From Ascidia mentula (taxonomy: Eukaryota; Chordata; Ascidiacea; Phlebobranchia; Ascidiidae), in assembly GCA_947561715.1 (NCBI GenBank), contig OX387202.1:15017001-15081000 (forward strand): a DNA stretch of 64,000 nt, in the 5' to 3' direction. The position numbers and the translations under genes are program-made. The notes under the pieces were generated by a model. It saw only the letters and a program-made list of their open reading frames with translations, was not told the origin of the DNA and did no database searches. Positions within the stretch are counted from its first letter, which is position 1. Every line of letters begins with the position of its first letter. Shown piece by piece: positions 24,586-36,771 of the stretch.

Positions 24586-24716
24586 ACTACAATGGCATTT
24601 TAGAGGCACCCCAAATGATTGGGCACTTTAACGATTCTTTTTTTCCTGAAAATGCAATTTTGGGCATTTCCCACCCGCGAAACTTACTTCCACAGAAATA
24701 CAAATATTCGGCCTAA

Positions 24717-24851
24717 GGCCGGGTCCAAACTCACGCTTTGCGCCGGCGGGTTTTTTGTTTGTTTCAATGTCCCGAGCGTACGCCCGCACGCCGGCGTATA
24801 ATGAAACAAACAAAGAATCCGCCGGCGCAAAGCGTGAGTGTGGACCCGGCC
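24717..24851. mobile_element. PIF/Harbinger-type MITE, 135 bp
   Basis: Ends are near-perfect inverted repeats starting GGCCGGGTCCA and continuing ACTCACGCTTTGCGCCGGCG, with a second inner arm of TTTGTTTGTTTCA against TGAAACAAACAAA. TAA flanks both sides (24714-24716 and 24852-24854), the 3-bp duplication typical of Harbinger elements. No coding capacity; it would need a transposase from elsewhere. Confidence 0.8.
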
Positions 24852-24854
24852 TAA

Positions 24855-27093
24855 GGAACCAAACATTGCAAATACTTTTCTTAGGCAGCTTAGCCTCGTA
24901 TGTTAAATAAAGAGCTGGTTCTAAGGTTGTTCACAACAATATACCTGGAATACGAGAAGTCCTGCTCAATACCTAATATTATCACCTTACAAGTGAAGGT
25001 GTTGCCAAAATCGCCTATTCTTGTTCGTTTGCAAACACCCCTCTCCTTGCCTGCTGCAAATCAGCATTCGCTGTTATAACAGCCATATCTCTGACGCAAA
25101 AACACATGTCTACATGGCTTTCAGGTGCCAAGCGCGCGATATCCGTCCGTACGGTCGACATAATGTTTTGTGGCGACTTAACATTGCTGCAGTGTGTACA
25201 TGGCTACAAAGTTCAAACTCTAGCAAATTGAGACGTAATATTGTCAAATATTAACTTGAACAGTGTTTGTCAAGTTGCGACATCTGGGTCTACTTTTGTC
25301 GTTAAATCGCTGATTGTGCCAATAAGCGATACCTTTCTTTGCCTTTGTATTTTAAATTAGCGCAGCTCGTAGAGTCGTCAAAACTGATAATATTAATTAC
25401 ACAAATTCCTCAGATTCTCACGCCGTATATATTTTGCCCCATTAGCGCCACCAAGTGTAATGTTTGTCCACAAATCCCAGCATTCGAATAATAGCGCGGA
25501 ATTTTAGTTGCTGACAATAAGGCAACTTTTTTGGTTTCTTCACTTAACTTGATGTGCGTAGCGCAGCGTACGAATAGGTTCGTCCGGCTGCTATAACTGA
25601 AATTAAATGTGCTTGCGTGTTCTTTGCTACAGCTACTAATTTTGATTCCGTGAGCAGAATTTATTTGAAAGAAAGACTCGTTGCAATATCAGGTGGCGTA
25701 ACTTTAAACTGTTTTGGTTACATGAAACAATGCTGCAGAGAGCCACGATAAGCGAGACACAAACAAGAAGTTCCTGAACTGAAACGACTATTTATCACCC
25801 AATTGTTATCCGCACCATGTCATATCCGCACAAAATATTTTCATGTTCGCACCAGATGGTGTAACAGGTTGAAAGCACCGCTTGGCATGCCCTTATTCTA
25901 TATAATGATGAATTTAATTGGATACGATTCAATAAATCGTTGGCGTTTTTGTCTTGGCATGGCTGTCACGGTGATTTTTTTCTGTGTGCAAAATAACACT
26001 GGCACTAAAATGCTCAGACAACCAAAATATATATAATATATAACGAGCATAAGCGTTTATGGGAATTGCGTGCTGCTGAAAGTTAAATTGAAAAATGTTA
26101 TTGAATAAAAAACCTAAATTGAACCAAAAATTCCATCGCATTGGAGCGTGCGAAACAAATGCTTAGATTTTTTCTTGGGCCGTCAAAAAGTCTATTTGCT
26201 CATCTCGTGTGAGAAATAATCAGTACTCATTTGAGACTCAATAACTCATTTTATAAGGACGCAAGTTGGGAAACATGCGTGCGGTACTAGTCAAAACACT
26301 CTGCTTGTTTAGTGCGCATTTTACTGCAAAGTTCGGCATGATATCATGTGCTAACTTGGGGCTATTGAAAAAAACATGCTTTTAACCAAATATGAAAATC
26401 CCAAAAAAATTAACTCCGATGGATTGCTCATACCAATTTCAATGGTCCGTCACCAAGGTAACTGTGACTAACACAAAGGTCAAATGTCCCCTGAAAAGCA
26501 GCTATAGCGGTTTGTTCAGCAACCAGACCACCCACACGTTTTTCGAATCCATAGTCACGCGTTAATTAAACAAACAAAATTTGATCTGTCCGCTAAAAGT
26601 GTTTGTGTGTATCCTGTCTGACGTCATGTTTGTTATTTCTTTTCTAATGTGCTTTTCGTGTTTATTGTGTTAATCACGTCCTTTACCTCTGGGAAATAAA
26701 TAAATTTGTTAGACTTTTGTAACAGTTACTGCGCAATTCCGGTATATAACATGCACTTTTGCGCAAATAGCCATGGACTTAATCTAATTTTAATAAAATT
26801 CGGAAACAAGCTGCTGCTTTCGAATTGTATAAAGGGATGTGCTCCCATACATCATAACACCGTGTCATGATACGTAAACAGTCGATCCAATCACACTGAC
26901 AGCTTTCGTAAACTTTAAGCCGTCTTTGCAGAGGATTATCAAAGCAACAATATAAAGTACAACGCTTAGTTGACGTCAGCAACAATTTCATTTTCGTGAA
27001 CGTCAACGAAATAGCAGTAAAGAATGCGGTGGACAATTTGAATGTAGGAGGTGACGAGGGACTATTTTGGTTATATGGTAACAACAAAACGGA
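24855..27093. other. 3' flank of transporter copy 1; left end of the duplicated array
   Basis: Sequence from about 24,855 is repeated with changes at 44,870-45,100 (shared ACGAGAAGTCCTGCTCAA and ACCAAGTGTAATGT). The part near 26,385 is repeated at 48,565. These mark the left edges of the duplicated units beside transporters 2 and 3. Open frames here are not supported as genes. Confidence 0.5.
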
Positions 27094-28509
27094 TTAATAA
27101 CAGCAGGCACTGCTTGTTCCGATAAGTGGGGTTTTGTCGGTCGACCGTGAGTCACCAACGTGAGAAACTTCGAGTCTGCGGTTTCGTGACGACAGAAAGC
27201 AAGTCAGCACGAGAGCCAACGATATACACCCACACTGGAAAAGAAGGACTCCAAAACTATTATACGTATCGAACACAATTCTCCCGACAAACGCGTCAAC
27301 CATGCCAATCGTTGTTTGTATTCCTGTCATATAAATATTGGCAAGCGATTCGTCAACCGGATAGGTCGACTGGGTGACCATCTCCAAAAACACGACAGCA
27401 GCGGCTCCAGACGAGAGTCCAAAAAAAGCATTGCCGACAAACATGCCTGTTACTTGTTTGAAAACAACGCAAACCGTAATTGCTACCGAAGAAAGAAGAA
27501 CGGCTACAACAGCGCATATTGCCAGCAGTTTGTAGCCTTTGTAAAGATCAACCGCTTTTCCAAAAGCGAAAACGCCTATGCAGGATCCCACGCTGTACAT
27601 GCTCATTATGTAGCCGCTAAGCATGTGTGGCGCTACCCCTTTTATGTGATCATGGGCGCGCTTAACTATCTCAGACATCATCATATTTTCCAGCAAAATA
27701 ATTTGGAAAATTAGACCCATAATTAAGCATAGGAATACGTAGGAATAGTTTGTAAACAGGAGCTTTGTCTCTTTCCAAAAATCCTTAGATTCCACTTTAT
27801 TATCGACTTCGTGCAAGACCTTTAGTTCTTGTGCGTATGTAGGTGGAGTTGGTGGAGTGCTGGTAAAAAACACGGCAAAAAATATGGTCGCCACGGCTGA
27901 TATTCCCAAAAAAGCTCCATACATTATTTGCAAATGGTGTTGGGCCGAATTTAACTTGAGCGCCAGACTAAAATTTCCTGTACTGTTTGAGGACCCACTT
28001 GTCGAAAACACAAGGTAAGAAGGCAGGACGTACCCGGAGCCATCGCCAAGGTATATCGCGATCATATTCACTGCGATTGCGGTTCCAACCTGGTTTTCAG
28101 GAAACCACAGGGCAGCGAAAGTGGATGGTATGACCACTCCTATAATTTCCGCCACACCAGTAAGAACTTGTCCGATTACAATCAGCACCAATAATGAACT
28201 GCTTATGAAAGATAGGGTAACAAACAAAAGCCCAACAGTAGATGAAAGACCCACCAACAAAACAAGACCTCTAAGTCCCAGTTTTTCTTTGAACACCAGC
28301 CAGGCCAAGGGCACGGTTATAAATATTCCGCCGATGTTTCTTGCATTGGTAATCCAATCCACAGTCGCGTGTGTAGTGTTGAAAAACTCCACGTAGAAAC
28401 CGCTCACTTGACCGTAACTTCCGAACGATATTCCGGCAAAGTATTGCAGAACGGCAAGCCCACCGAGAAAGGCCCACCTTCGTTTGTACAACTGGCTATT
28501 GCTATCCAT
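27094..28509 (-). CDS. SLC49/FLVCR-like major facilitator transporter, copy 1, 471 aa
   Basis: Intronless frame, stop TAA at 27094, first ATG at 28509 (MDSNSQLYKRRWAFLGG). Twelve hydrophobic segments in two halves split by a cytoplasmic loop (TYAQELKVLHEVDNKVESKD). YKRRW at the start, ATVDWI after TM1, the AALWFPENQVGTAIAVN loop, and the YPVDESLAN segment in the C-half are the pattern of the SLC49 branch (FLVCR1/2, MFSD7, DIRC2) of the major facilitator superfamily. Members export haem or move choline and other small solutes across plasma or lysosomal membranes; the substrate here cannot be told. Lack of introns suggests an ancestral retrocopy, later multiplied as DNA. Two close paralogues lie at 45808-47223 and 48790-50205, same strand. 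Confidence 0.8.
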   Translation of the reverse strand: MDSNSQLYKRRWAFLGGLAVLQYFAGISFGSYGQVSGFYVEFFNTTHATVDWITNARNIGGIFITVPLAWLVFKEKLGLRGLVLLVGLSSTVGLLFVTLSFISSSLLVLIVIGQVLTGVAEIIGVVIPSTFAALWFPENQVGTAIAVNMIAIYLGDGSGYVLPSYLVFSTSGSSNSTGNFSLALKLNSAQHHLQIMYGAFLGISAVATIFFAVFFTSTPPTPPTYAQELKVLHEVDNKVESKDFWKETKLLFTNYSYVFLCLIMGLIFQIILLENMMMSEIVKRAHDHIKGVAPHMLSGYIMSMYSVGSCIGVFAFGKAVDLYKGYKLLAICAVVAVLLSSVAITVCVVFKQVTGMFVGNAFFGLSSGAAAVVFLEMVTQSTYPVDESLANIYMTGIQTTIGMVDAFVGRIVFDTYNSFGVLLFQCGCISLALVLTCFLSSRNRRLEVSHVGDSRSTDKTPLIGTSSACCY

Positions 28510-30297
28510 TGTTACCAATATTTTTTTCTAGTGAAATCAATGCATTTACGAACATGTAAATCGATTGTAGTTCTATCGTTTATTAGTTAAAGGTATTTAG
28601 CACATTTTCTACGCTACACTTCAGCACTCACGTGATGTGTAGCTTAGGCTACCCTTTGTTCCATTTTATCCAAATTACGCATGATTTGTGCAGTTCGCTA
28701 TCTATCGTCCTCAAGCGCTTATTCTGCGCTGCTTGTCTGTTTTTTTTTTTGACTGGAGACACATTGGAACGTGTTGGACACGTTTCCGCTTTATAAAACA
28801 TAACTTTGTAAAAATAACACTTTAATTACTAACTGCTGCACCCAACCAAAGAAATATGAATAAAACCAGGGTTAATAAACTACAACAACAGGCAATAATC
28901 TACTGACAAACGTAGTTGATAGAAACAGAAAGGTATAATATGCCATTGTTTTTTGCCCATCCCCAACCCTCACATTTTCGGTTATTATCGCAACATTACA
29001 AAAGAAAATACGTCACATTTTTGTTCGGAGAAGTAAGATGGAATCAAGTAGTTTCTCAAACTTGTGATGGGTTCTGAATGCTACTTAACCTTGACTGTAC
29101 AGATCACTGTAACTGTTTTAACTCAGTAAGATATTGCAATGTTAGTTTTATGACTAAATTGCCATTTGATAAATTACAATCACTTTCATCCTGCTACTGG
29201 TGGCACTATGCAAAGTTTACTGTATTTTGTAGCGTCTGTGCATTCAATATCAGAGGTTTGCTGTGCGGCCATTTTGACGCTATACGCTTGATTCACCCTT
29301 TGATTCTACGTACGTTAAAGTTAAATAGCATTTATGTTGAAAAAAATCCAGAAAATTAAAATGTACATATGCGTTTTTCGGTGTTAAAGTCACGAAATCT
29401 GCATTGCGCTGAAACTGCATTTAGGAAATTACTCTGGCGTACACAATGTTCCCGGCAACTAGTTGAAGAATAGTTGAGGAGTTCAAAAGGAAGCGTGAAC
29501 CATTCAATACAAAAAGAACAACCCGAAAACGACCGTTGATCCCACAGTTATTTTTCGCGCCTAGCAGTTATGGCAAATGAGCAGGAAGTTTACAACTCCG
29601 TATGCATTTTATTTAAATTCATATGTCGCAATCAACTGTTACGTCATACGCGCAATAATAATGGCGGTTTATCAAACGATTGTCTAATAGTTAATGGACC
29701 GAATTTGACACTTGCAAATCCAATACGAAAAAAATACAGATAAAGGTTTTTGTTTTTTAATCGACAGAACAGCTCGAACACGCGTGTTTCACAGCAATAA
29801 GCTTGCTAGGCCATATCGCTCAACATGGGGCGTTTTGAAACCCTAACTTTTCAAGGAAATGTGTTAAAATTACATTATTTTTGCAGATGATTGTTGCAAA
29901 TCAAAAGATTTTGCATCCCTCATAAAATGAGTTTAGGACTCACGGAAACCAGACAATTACAGTACATAACTCACTATGCTGCGCCTATATATTGTACACT
30001 ATATCGAGACTGTAGCAATACACGCATGTTTCTTAACCCAATTCTTCACACACAGATAGACCGAAGGCGGAGTTTGGCTTTTCTGCGGAAATTTAACAGC
30101 TTTCTGGCATCCGGCTTGATGACAGACCTATTTTTCTTGTTGAATATTCATTCTCACTTCCTTCTGGCAATCTCTCTGTCACCCGTATGGACCCGACATT
30201 TACTAACCAACTGGCACGCGGTACAAGTTACTCGCCTACGTCACTAACCCGCTTGGAACAATTTAAAGTTACGCCGCCTGATATTGCAACGTCTCTA

Positions 30298-32767
30298 CAC
30301 TAGAAAAGTGAAACGTGTTGTTTCAACACGGCAATTCTGTAGCCGTATACAACACTGTACACGTGTTGCATAACAGCCGTGTTGTTTCTCCCTGTGAATG
30401 TTCTGACACACCTAACGTGTTGTTTTGCCGTGAAAATCTGCGATCCTGCCTAAACAACACGCGTGTAATGTGTCGTATACGGCTACAAGCCCATTACACG
30501 GGAAATGCGTGTTGTTTCAAACCACACAGTTATATATGCACCAAGTTGTATTACAATAGTAAAGGCAATTGAAAAGGACTGGAACGAGATGCAGAAAAAC
30601 AAATACAACTGTGAAAATTTGTATATGGCACTAACTATAACCAAATTTGAAACCATCAAGTAGCATAAGTAGTTGAAATACATATCATGCACATTTTTGT
30701 GTTGAACATGCAAAATGTCAAAGTCAACAGTTGTTTTAGAAATTTGTCTAAGGCATTAACTTCAACTATGTTAACTTTTTATGGCTGCAAAGTACAAAAT
30801 CAAACTATAATGAACAGCCAACCAAGCAAATATGTTTGGTAGCTTTACTTTATATAGAGATATCCACAGCAATGGACATCAGTCCAATGAACCCAACATT
30901 ATTTGTATTGATTACAATACAAGCATGGGCTAGCATCTTGGGCTGTTCATTCTGAAAAGAAAATAAATAGGCATAAGATAAAATATATGAAAATAGCATT
31001 GACATTAACACAATTAGTTATTTTTAAAACCATGTCAAAATTGAGACAACAATACAACTTTGCCTTGAAAAGTCAATGTATGAATATGAATTATCACCAA
31101 CATGTTTTCAGCCTTCGAATATGCGAATTAATGGAAAACAAGAATGCCATATAGTAATTTGCTACCACAAAATGAGCATTTTCAGTGACTTGTTTTTGTA
31201 AGCGGCTTCATACATACTACTTACAAAACTAACTTATAGTTTGTGAATAAAAAAAATATTTACCTTCCTCAGAACAAAAATGCCAGTAGAATGCTTGCTG
31301 ATATTACTTTTTCCTTTGTATCTTCATGATGTCCACCCCAACATTAATTAACCTAAAAGGAATTGTTGTTGAAAAATTTTATTTGCCGAAGGGCAAAGGC
31401 GAAATACAGAACACAAAAATGCTATATTTGTTACTTTGATAAGAAATGACAATACTTACTGAACATTACTTTTCATGTGTCAACATATTCTTCTGGTATC
31501 AGGCCCAAACCAGCAAGTAAGACAATCTACAACACATTCAACAACAAAAATAACATCTGCACAACATTTATTGTTATGTATGTTTTAAAGTGCCTGGTGT
31601 TTGGTTTATTGTACATGCAATTGTTAATGTGAATAAAAGCACATGCTTAAAAAGCACACATGTTGATAAAGTGCTTGAAACTAACCTCAGGGTGATCCAT
31701 CTAATCCACAATTTGTGTTGCAACAAGTTGATCAACAGTATACAAGGACCTAGTTTATACAAGATAACCTAAGAATTTTGCAAACCAAACAGCTCATATT
31801 AAAAATGGCAAAATACACATTTTAACATAGCTAAAAACGAAGTGGCACGACTTACCCTTGTAGTTGTAACAACATAGTTAACATACAAGCCAACCTGGCA
31901 AGCTGCTTTGAAACATTTCGCCACAAATTCCCGCCGAAATATTTTCAAGGCAAGGGGTAAATAAAACCTTGTCTACACAGTACCAAAAATTCTCAGCTTC
32001 CAAGTTTATAACAATCTGACATTACAAGATGTTATTGTATTAATACAGTTTATTTACGTTTAAAAATAATGGACAAATAAGTAGGTAGTAATTAATTTAT
32101 ACTTACATTTGCCGGATCCCCATGCTTCGGATTGTGCGTTTTCGAAACGTGGGCGAGAGAACCTAAATTTTACTCGCAATGCCCTTAAACGATAGGAGTA
32201 TAGTTTGATAATATCTAACTCAAAACGCTCTTAATTATACACTAGCAATTGCGCATACAACTGTGCTTAGCAGTAAAATCAGCATTAATGCATTTTACTG
32301 ATTGCTTGCTTTATGACGTAATTTAAAATACATTATGACAGAGGAATACATGTTGGGCATTTCCCATCGCCAATACTTACTTCAATAGAAATATTGATAT
32401 GCAATACAAAACACTTCTTTAGTAATTTATCTTGTCACCAGCCTTCGAATTTTGACCGTAAATATCCTATGCAAACATAGATGTCTGATAACAACACGGA
32501 AAGCGTGTTGCTAACAGTAGTGCATATAACACGTTGATGTGTTATTATGCAAATTTGCAACACGTTTGCCAGAAACTGCCGTGTTGTTTCCAAAGAACAC
32601 ACGTGTTGTTTGCAGATTTTAACGCTAAAACACACACCGCCGTGTTAGAAATACACATCAAGCGTGTTGTTTTCACTCGGTGCTTATAAAACAACACGTT
32701 TGGCAACACAGAAGTGTGTCATTTCAACACGTAGCAGTGTCAAAACAACACGTCTAATTTTCTAGTG
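30298..32767. mobile_element. Non-autonomous DNA transposon with CACTAGAAAA termini, 2470 bp
   Basis: Absent from the matching site in copy B (51738-51741), which gives exact limits. Ends are inverted: CACTAGAAAA at the left and TTTTCTAGTG at the right, flanked by TA on both sides; the B site has a single TA with one base changed next to it. About 220 bp at the left and 270 bp at the right are packed with CGTGTTGT/ACAACACG motifs in both orientations, as in transposons whose transposase binds subterminal repeats (CACTA/EnSpm, hAT). The 1.9-kb core is AT-rich with no coding frame. CACTA-like ends suggest CMC/EnSpm, but that group usually makes 3-bp target duplications, so the superfamily is open. 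Confidence 0.8.
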
Positions 32768-34143
32768 TATCTAATTAATTTAACAAGTCTGCTCTCGGAG
32801 TAAAATTTAGTAGCTGTAATAAAGAACCCACAAGGCAGAATTTACTTCAGTTATAGCAGCCGGACGATCTATTTAAACGCTGCAAGACTCATAGGTTTTT
32901 TCATCTAAACTTCTCAATTTGTGGTCATTTATCAAAGCAAAATCACAATAGACGCTCTAACTAAACTAATCGACTTCCAATTAGTAACGAAAGCTGTAAA
33001 CACGCCACAAACTACAGCTGTCTGGACCACCGCTTTGAAGAAAGAGTTTGTTTTAATTATGTCGGCACCGAATGAAGTTATTTCTCTTTGAGTTGGAGAT
33101 GACAAAGCGAAATTACAAACGTTTGTACAACACCACTAAGCGGCTTGCATCGAAATCCTCTCTAAACACATATACAAAAGCACACATATGCAAAGCTTGC
33201 AAGTCTAATCCCATCCACACAAGATTGCTTTGCAGTCACATGCGAATATTCAACTTCATGATTTTTGTTTATTCAAAATATTCGACCGAAGAGGGTAACG
33301 TTAATTTTTTACGTTTGCTTGAGGATAAGTCAGTTTTAAATTGCTCAACACAACCCCACTTGTCGACGCATGACTCATTAGTCCGATATTAAACAGTAAA
33401 CACAAGCAGCGACTTAAACACATGATTCCACTGCAATGACAATTGAGTTAAACTTCTAAAGGTAAACAAAGGCGACGGATGGTCTTTAAATGAATGAGTC
33501 ATTCGCCCATGGTTTCCGTACTATATACGTTTAAGTTTGAGATTGAGAGGGACGCTTTAAGTATGTTGGAAAACCACTCCAGTCTGAAAAAAAGATACAC
33601 TTTTGTACAATATTAACACAGGATAAGAGATTGAGCCGTACTCCTGTTAATGACCTTTTTGTTTTTTTTGCTATTTGAACAAGACGATGATGGCGACAAA
33701 TAAAGGCTGGACGATGGCATGACTTGTCCGCATTTGAGAGTGGAAATGTCCTGCTCCAAGGCAGTTGCTGGACAATAAAAAATTCCAATTCTCTAGTTTG
33801 GCGAAATATATAGGAAACCGTCGGTGATTCTAATTCTACACTGCTTTGGAAAAACGTTTAAATTTATGTTGTTAATGCAAGACTGGCTACATTGCAGGCT
33901 GCAACAAACCCAGGCATGTCATTTGAATTATTAAAGATGATTTATTCAAAACACCTAATGCAAAAACACAACTTATTTTACAGCAGACATTTTTGAAAGC
34001 TGTTACGGCTACCGACAAAAAATAGTAAAGGTTGATTTCACTGTAAATTTAAAACATATTTGCCGCAGTCAAAGAATCTTGCGATTTTTTAGTGCATCAA
34101 CAATTGCAAATCAGGCACGTTTTTTACTGCGGAAGATGCTATA

Positions 34144-34306
34144 CACCGAGTCACAAAGTTTTTGCCAAATTTGATCCACATATAATTTAGTGTAGTATTT
34201 AGTGTGTAAAGGTGGTTGGTTCACACCTAACCAAAATTTGCACAGGATACTATTTCACTCAAAACTTATATGTGGAACAAATTTGGAGAAAACTTGTGAC
34301 TTGGTG
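34144..34306. mobile_element. Inverted-repeat (MITE-like) element, about 163 bp
   Basis: Left arm ACACCGAGTCACAAAG ... CCAAATTTGATCCACATATA is matched in inverse by the right arm (CCACATATAAG ... GTCACAAG ... CACCAAG when reversed), arms about 45 bp. Duplicated at 53124-53286. Related single arms lie near 35650-35700, 54650, 56650 and 57240 in front of the FUT8-like first exons. Confidence 0.65.
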
Positions 34307-34796
34307 TAGTATTATTTTTATTTTACAGCAGGCAACGTTTTTTGAGTAAAACATTGTCTAAAGATCAGACGATTCAGATCAGACCACTCTAACAATACAA
34401 CTCGATGCCGTTCTGACAAGCTATAAAATGTTTTGACTTCGTGGAATCCACCTAACCAGCAACACTTCTTTCGCGTGACACAAGTTAACCTTCAATTCAA
34501 TTTTAATTGTTGCTACAACAACTTTGTGTCCACGCTTCTAGTTTTAGAATACATGTTTGGCTTTTTATTAAAGCATCTTCAGTTCTACAAACAAAATAAA
34601 CAGATGCTAAAATGATAAAACGATAAAACTGGCCGAATAGTAGAAACCTCTGGTGCTAACATACTGGACGGCGTCCTGCTCAGATATTACAAGTGGCCTA
34701 CTTTTACATCACCACAGGCATCCATTGGTTATTCAGGTGAAACAACGATAAAAGGATTTAAAATAAAGAAATAAAATAAAATGAAATGGGCGGGGC

Positions 34797-35186
34797 TCAC
34801 GTAACTGACGGTAAAATCAATTTTTGAATGTTGATTTTTGCGTTTAAGTTTTTGTGCCATTTGTCCTCGTATATGTCCAATTGGTCCATGGGCGGTTGTT
34901 GTAAAAACACCACAGAGTACCATTTAGCTAACTTTGGTCCTTCGCTAAGTTGTGGGTGGTGGTGTACTTCGTAATGGCGGAGTAATGCACTTTTGTCACC
35001 CGTGGCACTGTTGTTAAAAGTTCTCCACATTTTTCGATATTGGTTCCATCTGGTGGAAAACTTATTTTTAGTTTGTTCCGCATACTTATCATGGGATATT
35101 CCGTTCTGACTATTTCGATACTGAACGTTGAAATTGGATAACTCAACTCTTGGATTAGTTATTTGATGTCTGTCAAGTTTTGCCAT
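34797..35186 (-). CDS. Unidentified open frame, 129 aa, conserved in both duplicates
   Basis: Counted from the ATG at 35186 to TGA at 34797; the frame is open further upstream without an ATG, so it may be a terminal exon or the 3' end of an old element. Reads MAKLDRHQITNPRVEL at the start; the second half is the most protein-like: LLRHYEVHHHPQLSEGPKLA, WYSVVFLQQPPMDQLDIYED, and the end LNAKINIQKLILPSV. No membrane segment or signal. Substitutions between the copies leave the second half largely unchanged in sequence. I do not recognise the family and cannot say whether it is host or transposon-derived. Confidence 0.3.
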   Translation of the reverse strand: MAKLDRHQITNPRVELSNFNVQYRNSQNGISHDKYAEQTKNKFSTRWNQYRKMWRTFNNSATGDKSALLRHYEVHHHPQLSEGPKLAKWYSVVFLQQPPMDQLDIYEDKWHKNLNAKINIQKLILPSVT

Positions 35187-36771
35187 CTTAATAAAAGATT
35201 GTTTATTCTGAAATGATGTCAGATATATACGGAGTTTTCTGAATATAGTACACGCATCTACAATATGCACAGTTATGATGGAATCTGTAATGTGTACTGT
35301 ACTAAACTTCTTTTTCCGCAAAAAGTCTAAATAGGCTAGGTAGGTGGTGATTCAAAGTACTGTGGCACTCTTTTATGTCTAATAACCAGAAAGATAGCAT
35401 TCTTTGACTGCATTTTCCACATTATGCTAAACGGTCACGAAACGGACATGGAAACGCATGCGGTTATGCGCCTGTTCGTTCGTGCCTAGTATATGATCGG
35501 GCTATGTTTTCAGGCTTTGTACGAAAGTGGCCATGGAAACGTAGTATTAGTTTCAGTTATAGCAGCCGGCCGAACTCATACGAAACGTTGCAGCATCATC
35601 GAAAATAATACATTTGGTAAATTGATCTTCAGTCAGCATTATACATCATTATATTGGATCAGACTTATTTGTGGATCAAGTTTGCCGAAATCTTTGCGAC
35701 CTGGTGTAGTAGTATTTTTATTTTACAGTAGGCCACGTTTATTGCGCGTCACGTGCTTGGCTGAGCCAATAGGGTGTGAAGCCGTCATCGCCTTTTTCCA
35801 TCTCAACACACAGAAAACACGTTCTAAGAAACATTAGAGTTTCCTTTGGGATTGTGCAAGTCACATATGTGATCAGTCATTTGCTTATATTACATCCGCT
35901 GTTGATATTATAATATAGTCATAGTTGGTAATTAACACCAGCAGTGAACTTGAAGTAGCTTAGCCAGTTGTACAGCATACTATTAACCTAGCCCTATAGC
36001 AGAACCAATTTGCTGGTTTGTCGTGATTTAGTTTGCAGCATCAGCATATGTTACATATTAAGCTACCAAAGCATATTTGATAAACGTTGAGGTCTGGTAC
36101 GAGTGGTATTATGATTTGTAGATACCTCTGACACGTTATAGTGGCATGGCAAACGCCTTGTTCCAATCCAGCGTTTTTTTCATTTTCTAGTTCACCATGC
36201 GAAAAACGTATTTACAAAATTTAATATGAAGCTGTTGAACTCATGCCTGGTTAGATATGCAACACGTAAAAATCAGTAGTTTTGAGCTTACCGTTAGGCT
36301 TGAACATTGAAAAACAAAATTCAAACGCGCACATGTAGACAGTTCGCAGCAGTTAACTTGCAGCAAGCAGAAAAGGAAAAACGCAGTTAGGTTTGCAGTT
36401 TGCTCTGAAGTGAAATTAGAAGCACCAACGCCCAGGTGGATAAAAACGTTTTGCAGATAAAACAAAAGGTTGTGGATGGAAGTGTAACCAAATGGCGAAG
36501 TATTTGCAAGCGCAAATTTCAAGATTTCAGCGTACGGTATTGCCCAGAGTAGGATGAACACAACGTTTTGTGTTTATCTGTTAAACGTTTTTTGTCGACA
36601 TTAAGTGCATAAAATTCGTATATCAATTTCGTTTCCAATGAGATAATTATTATATTGATTTGCTGGAATAGGCTACTGATCGCAACTTTTTCTGGGTAAA
36701 CAGCATAACCTAAAAGAGGTGTTGGGTACATGTAGCTAATGTATGTTCAACAAATCCTTAGTTGAACAGAT

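Larger units (their letters stand above)
28510..36771. other. Region between transporter 1 and FUT8-like copy A
   Basis: No host gene recognised with confidence. From 29028 onward it is collinear with 50474 onward, the strongest proof of segmental duplication. It contains the 2.47-kb CACTAG-ended transposon (30298-32767), an inverted-repeat element (34144-34306), and a conserved minus-strand frame of unknown identity (34797-35186). The remainder is AT-rich upstream sequence of the FUT8-like gene. Confidence 0.5.
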
